Shown: positions 1 through 9,946 of the stretch, piece by piece | Layout of the letters: each line of letters opens with the position of its first letter | How positions within the stretch are numbered: position 1 is the first letter of the stretch | Source: Trichinella spiralis | Lineage: Eukaryota; Nematoda; Enoplea; Trichinellida; Trichinellidae | Assembly: GCA_000181795.3 (NCBI GenBank) | Contig: CM012954.1 | Coordinates: forward strand, 799,249 to 863,248 | Reading direction: 5' to 3' | Length of the DNA stretch: 64,000 nt | Translations under genes and position numbers: made by a program | Notes under the pieces: model-generated | Seen by the model: the letters and a program-made list of their open reading frames with translations, nothing else | What the model was told of the DNA's origin: nothing | Database searches by the model: none

Positions 1-1821
1 GAAAAAAGCCTACTTTCGCACATCTCCTACACAGCAGGCTATTAGCCTGCTTTTTTGAAAAGCGAAAATTTGAACTTTTGAGGAAATGATGTCAAATGAT
101 CAGAAAAATAGATAATCACTACAAACCTAGTCTGTGCTTAATGAATGCTACATAGACCGAGATATTGCTAAAAAAGTTGCACGATGATGCGATTTTAGTG
201 GGAGAAACGGAAAACGAAATGAAACATGCGTGTTTAATAATAAAGAATAGAATTGCATTTCATTATAATTTATATATAATTTGCATGTTATGTCTTCGAA
301 GAAATGTTGCTGATTCTATTAGCATTTGTACCTGCAATTCATTTTTGTAGTACAGAAACCTTTAAATTAAAAAAATTTTATTTACGCAATTTCATTTATT
401 GTGGACGATACAGAAATAACAATTAAATAAACTGAAAAGAATTAATTACTCATATCATGTTATATTGAATTATTTCTCTCTATAATTGATGCCTATGATA
501 ACGAACAATTTTGTTAAATATCTTATTAAATAATCAACTTAGAATAATGAACAGTTTCTGTACATAATCATTGTACAATAGTGTTTCGAAATATGAAGGA
601 TAAATTTATTAATACATTGCACTTTCCTTGAGGTATGCCAATCGTTTATCTAAGCTTATATGCAAATTTGTCGAAAAATTAGAATAAATACTAAGCACAT
701 GTTCATTAGTTTGTTATAAAATGGTTATTTTTTTCATTTTCGTCCTTTGAAATTAATTATTTTGATAAAATACACCATTTGAAACTCATTTGCATAAGTG
801 TAATTTCATTAAGATGTAGTAGGCGAAAATAGAATCAAACATCGACATGCTTGGTATCAATGAGATGCCCAGTGAATAATTAATATCATAATCAGCGTGG
901 AATTCAATGAATTGATAGTTTTCCGAGACAATCTAACCAATATTTGGCATACGAAAATCTCTCAGGTTGTAATGATTATGGATAGCCATAGATTGATAAC
1001 TTGCTGCAACTTCATTCAACAATAATGAAACAGAGAGATAACTTTCATCCAAATTGAGAAGTGTTCCGTACGCATTTGATACAGGATAATACCTTTTGTT
1101 ATTCGAATTGTTTTTTCAACTTGAAATTTTTGCGGCCTTCCTATTTATCGTACTGTATTCTTTGCTGATATTGTTAGCTCTTTGTATGGAAATTTGTATC
1201 TTTGCCTGCAGTACGCTGCTTTGTATGTTGTTCTTGAAATTTTCATCCATTACTTCGTTACTAATATGGTTTTTCCTATGAAGCGTTGGTAAAACGTGTG
1301 CAGACTTATAAAAGGTAAGATAAAATTTCACTCTCGTTAAGATTGCCTCCTCTTGTTACCTTTTTCGATAATGGCTGTAATTCAAAGAGATATTACATAA
1401 TGAGTAATCCATGATTGTTTAATCAGTTTATAATAAACTGCTAGGCGTAGAAAATGGTGTCTTTCAGCATCACGCGTCAGATTTATTTGTAATTTTTGTA
1501 TGAATCGCAATTTTCCCGCCAATTAAGTTGTACCTGAAAATTCTTATGTCATGCAACTTTTTGGAATCCGGTTCATAATAGAGATAATTCAAAAAATGTA
1601 ACTCTCTTCATTTTATACAAATAGAATAATGTACCTGCAAAAAATTACCGTTAACATCAATGACACTGGACAGAGCTAACTACTAACTTTAGCTGAAACA
1701 TGCTAAAATTAAAGAAAACGAATTTCAGTATTGTGAAAAATTAAAATTCCAATAACACTTCCCTTTTACTGTATAACTTTTAGAACTGTACATTTTAGAA
1801 ATAACAATTAATTATCATTAT
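1..1821. other. Intergenic, no gene supported
   Basis: AT-rich sequence with only short ORFs that lack splice context or protein-like composition. The one notable element is a perfect 8-bp hairpin followed by six T residues at 33-56, reported separately. Confidence 0.6.
33..56 (+). other. Hairpin followed by T6
   Basis: An 8-bp perfect inverted repeat (33-40 pairing with 44-51, loop ATT) runs directly into TTTTTT. In a eukaryote this could be the 3' end of an RNA polymerase III transcript that begins outside the window, or chance. No Sm site or tRNA-like boxes were recognised nearby. Confidence 0.3.
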
Positions 1822-2544
1822 TCAAATGATTCTGTAAAAAAGAACATTCGATCTCGTCAGAGCAAACAATACTGCTTCATTTGGAAGCGTAGTTGTACAC
1901 ATGTCAAAAACCACATCATCAGAACTGCATACAGCATTATCAGACTGACAACATTTTCGATTTGTATTCATGTCCCACAATTGTATCTAAAAAGAAATAT
2001 AAATAATAAATTCTTAAATGCAAAATATTTCAAAAATACAACTTTTTGAGATTCTTCATCATAAATAGCTGCAAAAGTGCTACTCTGAGAATGTTCATCA
2101 TAAATTGTAAATAAACAGTTTCGATTCAACACTGTTTGCTTCTTCCCACCGTCAAACTGCCTGATTGCACTAACAGCATAGATTGGCAGTTCTGTGTCTG
2201 ATGCTATGAAACGCTCAACAATCTCTCCAAACTGCAAGTTAAACATTTTTCAGTAAAAAATAAAATATAAATAAAAAAATATATAAATACGAGGTAATGG
2301 CAATTTTTAAACGTTGCGGAAGGACCAAAAGAGGCGAGAAAATGATCACTCATATTATCAAATTGAATTGAAGTCACTCTACCTAAAAGTAAAATGAAAC
2401 TGTAAATTTTGAAACAACATTATTCATTGTATCACCATTAAAGAAAATGTTGTGACATCTGAATGAATTGTCAGACGCTGACCACAAATTCAGCTCGCAG
2501 TCACTGACAGTAGATGCCATTAGACCTTGACGACTAATAATGAC

Positions 2545-2587
<43 letters not shown>

Positions 2588-4578
2588 TCATAATGAATAA
2601 ATGAAATTAAATAATTACTGTCATACAATAGAAAAAAACATACCTTTCTGGTCGAGATGGGTGATGCTTCCAATGCAAAGAAACAACGGGCTTTTGCATA
2701 TTACTTATGTCGCGCAACGGCTCGTTTCCTTGTTGATTGCAAATCATTCTCAAATCATACATCCTCACTTTACCAGCTTGAGTTCCCACGTAAACAAACT
2801 GTGAATGACTTGCATTCCAACAGCAATTCCAAACAGGTTCACCAACGTATATACTAAAATCATCATATAATGGGCAAAAAGAAAAAACAAGCTAAGAGTA
2901 AAGATATACCTCTGAGCGGTTTGCATATTTCTTGAATCGCATAACTTTAAGTTTCTATCCATCGAACATGTGAGAAACGTAGCATAACCATCTGGACATA
3001 TTCTGACATCTCTGACAGGCCCAGAATGACAAGCAATGCTCCCGACAGGTTTGCCTGATTGAACGTCTAACTAAAAAAAGTAAATGAATAAGAAAAAACA
3101 ATAATTTTATGAAACATTATTACTTTCACAACACTAAAACCGGAAAAGAAAGGCTGGCTTTTACACGAAACAAACAAACAAGCAATAAAAGGATTATAGG
3201 CCATAACACGACAAGAATTATCAGAAGCAACTTTCACAGTATTTTTAAGAAAAAGTCGTAAAGTTCTGTTGACAGAATCACTTGAACTCGCTTTCACCAC
3301 ATTTGGAGTATTGCGCAACTGCCTGAAACAATTTAACATTAGAAACTGTTCTATTTTAATTGATCGAATTTTTCATTATGAAGCAAACAACTAAATATCT
3401 TAGAGTTTGACAATTTTTTCTGCCATAATCTGAAATCATGCCTCGCATTCAATACTTCAAATTACACCGGACGTCATGCACTTCAAATGTGAACTAATCA
3501 ATGAAAGTTTTATATTCAAATGAACTAAACTGTTTTTTCCAAAAAAAGTAAAAATTGTTCCTCTTCTTTCATTTGTCATAAACACTATCATCTGTGAATA
3601 GATATTTTAAAAAATGGATAACGTTTCAGCTAAATAATGAAACAGAACGCGAATTTTAATATACTCTTTCAAAATCTCCACCGTCTGGCTTAGAAATTCA
3701 TTTTGATTTTGTAACTGTTGTGTCAGCTGTACTTGTCTTTCCAGCTGCATTTCAAGTGATCGCTCCTTTTTCAACAAAAAATCAACTTTTTCCTTTGCTT
3801 CTTCAATTTCAGAGTTATCAATCACCTAAAAAACATGATATCTAGTGTAAGTGATATGAGATGAACATTCGACATGAAAGTACAATACAAACGGTACCTT
3901 TACACCGCGACAATAATGAACTCGAATTTCCCGTTTTCGAAATACTCGTTTGCAAGTTGGGCATCGTCGCTGTCCAACAGATTCCGAAAACCATTTTAAA
4001 ATGCATCTATCATAAAAAAAATTGAAACATATCCTTTACAAACTATTTTAGTATAATACTGTAAAGCATTAACTTTGAATTATTGTTATTATTCTCTATT
4101 ATAAATTGCTATTCACATTAGCGATGGTAAAATGCATAATGCCGAAGTAACAATTCATATTGCTTAATGCTGAAACTGACAGAAATAATAATAGAGAAAC
4201 TTCATAAACAATAAATTTATTTGATAAAATAAATATAAATAAAATGTAACGACAGAAACCAAACAAAATTATAAAGTATAAAGTAATAAACAATTATTAG
4301 ATAAGAAAAGAATATTGTCTTACTGATGACAGAATATATGTCCACAAGGAATGCAAGCAATTTTGCGAGTCCCGGATGAAGTAAAAGGCTCAAAGCAGAT
4401 GACACAATTCTAGAAGCATGCGAATAACACATAGCATGTCAATAAGCAAGTGCATAATAGTATTAAAAAAAACTAAAATTACATCTGCTTCATCTTCTTT
4501 ATCGGAGCAACATTTACTTCCCCCTGGTTCTTCGCAAATATTATCCAAGGTTTCTTCACTTGAGCTATTATTATCCAT
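1822..4578 (-). CDS. RFWD3: RFWD3-like RING/WD40 E3 ubiquitin ligase
   Basis: Eleven exons on the minus strand: 4578-4483, 4409-4324, 4006-3898, 3825-3665, 3322-3124, 3070-2910, 2853-2644, 2533-2436, 2382-2291, 2231-2043 and 1986-1822. All junctions are GT-AG and the phases join to 521 residues. A C3HC4 RING lies at about 34-79 (C34, C37, C51 or C54, H56, C59, C62, C76, C79). A Glu/Lys/Gln-rich coiled coil follows at about 98-150, then a WD40 region to the end. The order RING, coiled coil, WD40 and stretches such as VASDNSCRVM, HSGPVRDVRICPDG and GEPVWNCCWN are what one sees in RFWD3. Known RFWD3 acts in the nucleus with RPA at stalled forks and in Fanconi anaemia crosslink repair. At 521 residues it is much shorter than the vertebrate protein (about 774), mainly at the N-terminus. 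A TTTTCAG acceptor ends 4 nt before the start codon, so the mRNA may be trans-spliced. Confidence 0.88.
2545..2585. repeat. (AAT)n microsatellite
   Basis: About 13 copies of AAT inside the RFWD3-like intron between exons 7 and 8. Confidence 0.9.
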
Positions 4579-5136
4579 TAACCTGAAAACAGTACTATTG
4601 CTATAGTATTGTTTAGGAACTGGTTTCAGTATAAATAAAAATTTTAAAGCAACTATTCGTAAAACAGTACAATTAGCATTGTTGTCAAATTTATATAAAC
4701 CACATTCCATTTAAAGTTCAAATTTTTTAACCTTACCGTACCTATATGATATTCAAGTTCATATAAACTTTTAGTGCATACTGTATGATGTTCAAAAATT
4801 GAGATTCGCGTAGAATTCTATTGTTAAACTTCTTTAATATACTTAATATACTGGAACTATATTAAAATAAAAAAAAATATTTAGCGCATTTCAGCATTCT
4901 GCTAGATACAGTTCTAATTATAAGGTGAGAATTTCTGCTTAGTGCAACCAACCCTCAAAAAATAGTGCAATATAACGTAAATATTTTGTCCTTTTTGACC
5001 ACCTCTGATGTTTAGGTGAGGGAAGAGAATTTTGGTCATAGTGGCAACTTAACACAATGTCATATTCTAGAAAGGAGTGGATTGGAATTAAAAAAAGCGC
5101 ACGATTTTTGTTAAATTAAATTACAATTGCACATAA
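4579..5136. other. Intergenic, possible shared promoter
   Basis: AT-rich stretch between the minus-strand RFWD3-like start and a doubtful plus-strand ORF. It may hold divergent promoters, but no specific motif is recognisable. Confidence 0.4.
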
Positions 5137-5347
5137 ATGATACGAAATGATGCTCAAGGAGTTAGTTACTGTTTGTTACACGAAGCAGCCATGATCTTGA
5201 CTGCACTCCTTAGTTATTTGTATATGATGTCAGCGGATGTGAGTCATCAAGGTGCTGTTTTGCGTAATTCTCCTTTGCTTACAGAGCAAGAGACTGGAGA
5301 TGACCGATTTCACCAATAAACATCATTTTAAATTATTTATGGAATAA
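5137..5347 (+). CDS. Possible small membrane protein, unknown
   Basis: An ATG at 5137 opens a 60-residue frame ending at 5319. It has a hydrophobic stretch (AAMILTALLSYLYMM) that could be one membrane helix. A 46-nt GT-AG intron is also possible (GTGAGT at 5239, TTACAG ending 5284); splicing it gives a different C-terminus with a stop at 5345-5347. The intron size fits others in this window. AATAAA occurs near both stops. I do not recognise a family. Composition is less AT-extreme than the flanks, which is why it is listed, but it could be a chance ORF. Confidence 0.28.
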
Positions 5348-6344
5348 ATGGAATTTAACATTTATAAATATGCATCTGTAGTTATATTTTTGTTATTTTC
5401 CCGTAGCGTTTGTGAGTTACGGCAATCAGTCATGCAGATATTTCAGATATTTAATTGACTGAACTACTTTTAAAAAGTTTCATTGAAAAATTTCATCATA
5501 ACCAAAAGCTCATCACATCAAATGATGACGTAAAGGATGCCATCAATGGTCAGTGAGTATTCAAGTTTCAACAGTTTGGAAATGTTGAAATACAATTAGA
5601 TAATGCAGATTACTACTAATCAAATAGTTCCATATACTTTGTTTGCCTCCATAAAGTACTGGCAGAACTGTTAACTCTGAACTTGTCAAATTTACTGCAT
5701 GTTGCCACTTTTTTCCTATTCAAAACCATTTCATAATGTAAATTTGAAAATAAGAGAAACAACATGATAAATTTATTCTGATATTCTGAGTGTAATTTAA
5801 AAAATTCATAAGCATTTTTTAACTGTGAATAAAATAAATAAGTAAATAAAATACTTACTCTCATCTATTTGCGTATCTATCTAATTTTCATTTTATGGCA
5901 ATAATTTGATAAAAACATACAATGAAACTGATTTAGTGTTTTAAAAATTCTTTCTTCTCAATTTACTCTACCTATTTTCAAATTGTAATTAAAAGTTGTC
6001 CAATACAGACAGTTACGTCCAAAAACGATAACGTCATTCATTATATTGTAATTACGTATTGCATTTTCGTTTGGCATTGAAATGTAATGTTTTGCTTTAG
6101 AGTACATTTATTTTTACAGTGGCTTGTGTGGATTAATTTGTAAAAATAAATACTTACAACAGAAATAAAAAAGAAAAGACAACAAGAAAAGAGAAGCGTA
6201 TAATTTTAAAGTAAAAATTGCAATATATAAATACTTTAAAAGTGAAATTGTTGACATTAGATTAACTTTATCAATCAGCAGTGCAACGAATTTGAAGAGT
6301 TTTAAGAACTTCATTCAGTTACGTCGTCAATTGTTTTTAAAAAA
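5348..6344. other. Intergenic
   Basis: AT-rich, no supported gene. The right end holds a TTCATTCAG acceptor (AG at 6318-6319) 25 nt upstream of the ML-protein start codon, so the last bases are probably its 5' UTR or a spliced-leader acceptor. Confidence 0.5.
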
Positions 6345-7182
6345 ATGTTGTTTTCCGTGAGCTTATTTCTATTTGCTTCACTTATTTCTTCAGCTTATGA
6401 ATGTCCAAAGCCTAATGGCACCGCTAAACAGCTGCAATATTTTGAATGCAATACAAGTAATTTGAAATAATTCACAATAAAAACAGTCACGACATGGTAA
6501 AAATTAATATTTCACAAAATGATTTTAGACAAAGTTCATGCATTAGAAATTGTCAGTTTAAAAGTAACTGATAAAGATGAAAACGAATCATATCCTGTAG
6601 ATTTGCGAATGCCTGTCCTTGGAATAGCTATGATCAACAATACAGGACCAACTATCAATTCAATTATTGCCGATGTCAATGTTGAATTTTATGGAAGCTT
6701 ATTTTGGAAATCATGCACATGGATAAATATCCCAACATTTGGATTGTTGTATGTAATTTTACTGAATCGAAATCAAATATTACCGTTTCAGATTTTCATC
6801 ATAACTTTAGAAGCAACATTCGCCATTGCTATGGGTGCCCACTACTTCCAGGAATGATGCAACTAGCGATGACAGTTGATTTTAGCAAATACACGCCAAT
6901 ATTGCATTTTGTAAGCAATGGGGTAAGAAGTGAAATTTTAATTCAACAATAATACAATGAAGAAATGCAGTGAATAATTTATTTGCTTTTGCTTATTTAC
7001 ATTATTTCAATTTACTGAAATGAAATAATTTGCATACAAATTAGTGACTGCTAATTGATTAACTGCATCAGGATATTTGTTTACTTTAGTTAGTATACGC
7101 AGTTGAAATTGTCGTTCGCAACGGTGAAATGCCAGAAAATGAAATTGCCTGCTTGCGGGTGGAATCAGTGATAACAACATGA
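6345..7182 (+). CDS. Secreted ML-domain lipid-binding protein
   Basis: Four exons: 6345-6456, 6529-6748, 6811-6922 (an alternative donor gives 6811-6910) and 7090-7182. Introns of 72, 62 and 167 nt use clear GT-AG sites and the phases join to about 177 residues. A signal peptide (LFSVSLFLFASLISSA) is followed by a beta-rich domain with six cysteines. The pattern of an N-terminal Cys, paired Cys in HCYGCPLLPG, a VDFSKYTP strand and a late Cys in IACLRVES matches the MD-2-related lipid-recognition (ML) superfamily that includes NPC2 and GM2 activator. Such proteins carry sterols or glycolipids in lysosomes or outside the cell. The ligand cannot be told from sequence. Assignment to the superfamily is by pattern, not by search. 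Confidence 0.72.
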
Positions 7183-7861
7183 CCCAAACGTGATAAAAAG
7201 AATAATATAAAATTGAGTAGAATACATGAGAAATATATCAATTTTACAGAAATTTCACAATAAACTGTATTGAAACTTGTATATTCTTAAAGTAAGTAAG
7301 TCATATTTATGTCATTGGATTCATTTTCAGTGTAACGGGAAAAAATTTCATGACTTGTACAAATCATGCACAAAAATATTAGAAAAAACGTAAAATTTAC
7401 CATTATTCTTTGGATTCTTCAAAGTGTCGAAATTCTGTAAAATTATTTATCTTGAAAAATTTTACTAGAATAGCAGAAATTTTAATGCAACTTGAGTAAG
7501 AGATCACAAAAAGCACCTATTGCAAATGCCAATTTCACTTCGCTAATAATAATTCGCATTCATTACTGTGAAACTAATTTGCATAGCGACAACAGATAAC
7601 AATCGCAAAACGAGATTTTATGATGCAGATTCAAGTGAATATGATGATACTGCAAATTTTCTTTCCTGAAATTACATCAATTAAGAAAAGAAAAAATTAT
7701 TTTCAAAATAAAAATACTTTATTTAATGACCGGTTGATAAAACAATTTTGTTCATTTATATGATCTTGAAAAGAAGAATGATTTTCATCGTTGGCACACT
7801 TTGATGGTGATCTCTCTGATTTGTCTTGCTTTTCTAAATTATGAATTGATTTTAAATTCAA
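7183..7861. other. Intergenic between convergent genes
   Basis: Separates the convergent ML-protein and neuregulin-like genes. It should hold both 3' UTRs; several AATAAA-like sequences occur, including near 7260. Confidence 0.5.
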
Positions 7862-9946
7862 TTAATACAGTTTTTCACTCAATACTATTGAATATAATAA
7901 ATAATTATAAGAATAATAACAACATACCAGTAATAAGAATGCGCAAAGCTTCATTTGAGATAGAATATTCTGGCCAATTACATTTCTTATTCTACACAAT
8001 AATAATAAAACAATTTAAAATGTAAATTATCAGTTCAAATTAATTTATAATTAATCTATAGGATGTATGGAGAAGTTGAGTATTATGATGTCAAAAAATA
8101 CCTCTCCAACGCTTTCGAGTAGACTTTCCAACGATTTAGTTTGGCGATCGTTTCGCTGTGCAGAAAGCTTTTCAGATTTCCTAGAAATTGTTTATCATTT
8201 TCAAAATCTGTTAAAAGCAAAATTAGCCACATCCCTACTTGACATAACAAAAGTAACAGCAACATGCCATGGCAAAAAAAATTCCCATAACAGAACAAAT
8301 AAGAATTGTTTGTGTACGATGCAGGCTTGAAGCTAAACATGTACAATGAATAATAACAAACAAATTATTCATACTTGGGTAAAAAATTTTATAGATTCAA
8401 CGGCTTGCTAATAATGTGGCATAGTTAGAAAAAATGAATTATCCTAAAATAACTGACATTGGAGCACAATTAAATAGATTTGATTAAATTTAGACGATTG
8501 ATTATTTTGAAAAAGCATATACATGGATAATAAATAAATAATATTAATTTTTTAATACTAACGTTCCAATGCTGGATTTTGCCGACTTGATATGATAAGA
8601 CTCTCTAGATATTCGCACATTCTTCCAACGTACTGTGGAGGACATCTGAAAAAGTCTCAATCTTTGATCAAATTAGTCCAGTTAAATTAACGGTAAATAT
8701 TTGTTTTCAAAACTCTAAACGCTTTTTTCCATTAAGGCAAGAACAACTTTAAACATTTCAATCATATGAAGGTCTTAAATACTTTATTATAAAATTATTA
8801 TGCATAAATTAATGCAAAATTTAAATGAAAAAAAGCTCAGATAAAAAAATGCAATGCCAGTAAAATAAAATTACTTGCAGTTGTACGTTCCAGTTGGTCG
8901 ATGGTATAAACATGTGCCGCCATTTGTGCAAAAGTCTTGCTTTTCCGCAGTACAAAGCTCTTCTTCGAAAAGGTTGACGTATTGAATGGCTGAAAAGATG
9001 GTATTTTTCTTAATTACTCTAATTAATCAATTAAAAATGTGATATTTTATTGTTTTAATAAAGAAGAAACAGTTGTAGTTGCTTTACAAAAAAAAGCTTT
9101 AGGTAAGCTGTACTTTTTTTTAATTTTACATGAATTCGACTTTTCATAACTTTGTCTTTTCTCCGCAAAACGCATTCATACAAGCCTGACATTGAATCTT
9201 CGAAAAAATCAACAATCAGAACAGAAAATTTTCTGAAAGAGAACACCTCTTATTGCAGATCATTTTGCATGCTTATGAACAATCTGAACATACCTCGTAT
9301 TCTTTATTTTTATTTTGTTTATTGTGGAATCCCGCAAACGTTTGCCTTGGTGTAACCATAGCAAATTTTCAGAATGAAATAATGTGCCAGTAGAATCAAT
9401 GCATCGCAATGCGAATGCTTGGCCGCTTTCAATTTCAATTTTCTTAGTTATACCTTAAAAAAGATCAATCTGCCTTCATCTTAAAATATTTGAAAACATG
9501 AATCATTAAATAAAAATTTTATTATTCAATTACAAATTAATTAATCAACCGCTTCAAATTTTGAAATTTTTTTTAAGAAAAGCCAAATTAATATGCAGAT
9601 CAATTAACACAAAACTGAAATATGATATACATATATATATGTATATATAATAGAAGCACACTATAAAAAGTTATTTATCCATAAATTGCATGTTTAACAC
9701 CAGTCATTTTACTTTCCACAAAAAGACAATTATTATATTCCTAGTGCGAACAAATGAATCTCACCTTCGTGCAGTTGTAGTTCGAGTTCATAAATCGGAG
9801 AAACTATGAGCTCCTCACTAGTTGTATTTAGCTCGATCCCATTACATGACAACAGTGTTAAAAACAGTAAATAAACTAGACGCTCTATTTTGAAAAGATT
9901 TATTATTAATCTAATAAATGAAGAAATGGACTTTTGCTTGTGCTGA
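7862..9946 (-). CDS. Neuregulin-like Ig-EGF transmembrane ErbB ligand, 5' end unresolved
   Basis: Minus-strand exons: 9946-9765 (signal peptide; true start not found), 9453-9294, 9232-9114, 8989-8875, 8645-8563, 8332-8239, 8180-8102, 7991-7928 and 7884-7862. Phases agree at every junction. Exon 1 encodes a signal-like segment (RLVYLLFLTLLSCNG). Exons 2-3 form an Ig domain: Cys in FALRC, Trp in LLWLHQGK, and the DSMSGLYEC signature. Exons 4-5 form one EGF module with spacing C-x7-C-x5-C-x10-C-x-C-x8-C (C..FCTNGGTC..CKCPPQYVGRMC). Exon 6 is a membrane helix (ILICSVMGIFFAMACCC) followed by a Lys/Arg-rich juxtamembrane tail. Signal, Ig, EGF, TM in this order is the neuregulin layout; insect Vein has Ig plus EGF but no TM. 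Such proteins activate EGFR/ErbB kinases after release from the membrane. The frame upstream of the signal peptide has a stop and no ATG, so an upstream coding exon is probably missing. The last two small exons are less certain. Confidence 0.75.

Noticed and set aside
6660-6860. Apparent frameshift in the ML-domain gene
   Set aside because: Two overlapping frames first looked like a break, but a 62-nt intron (GTATGT at 6749, TTTAG ending 6810) joins them in phase.
8067-8330. 87-codon plus-strand ORF and the overlapping 87-codon minus frame
   Set aside because: Both are shadows; the third minus frame splits here into the TM and juxtamembrane exons of the neuregulin-like gene.
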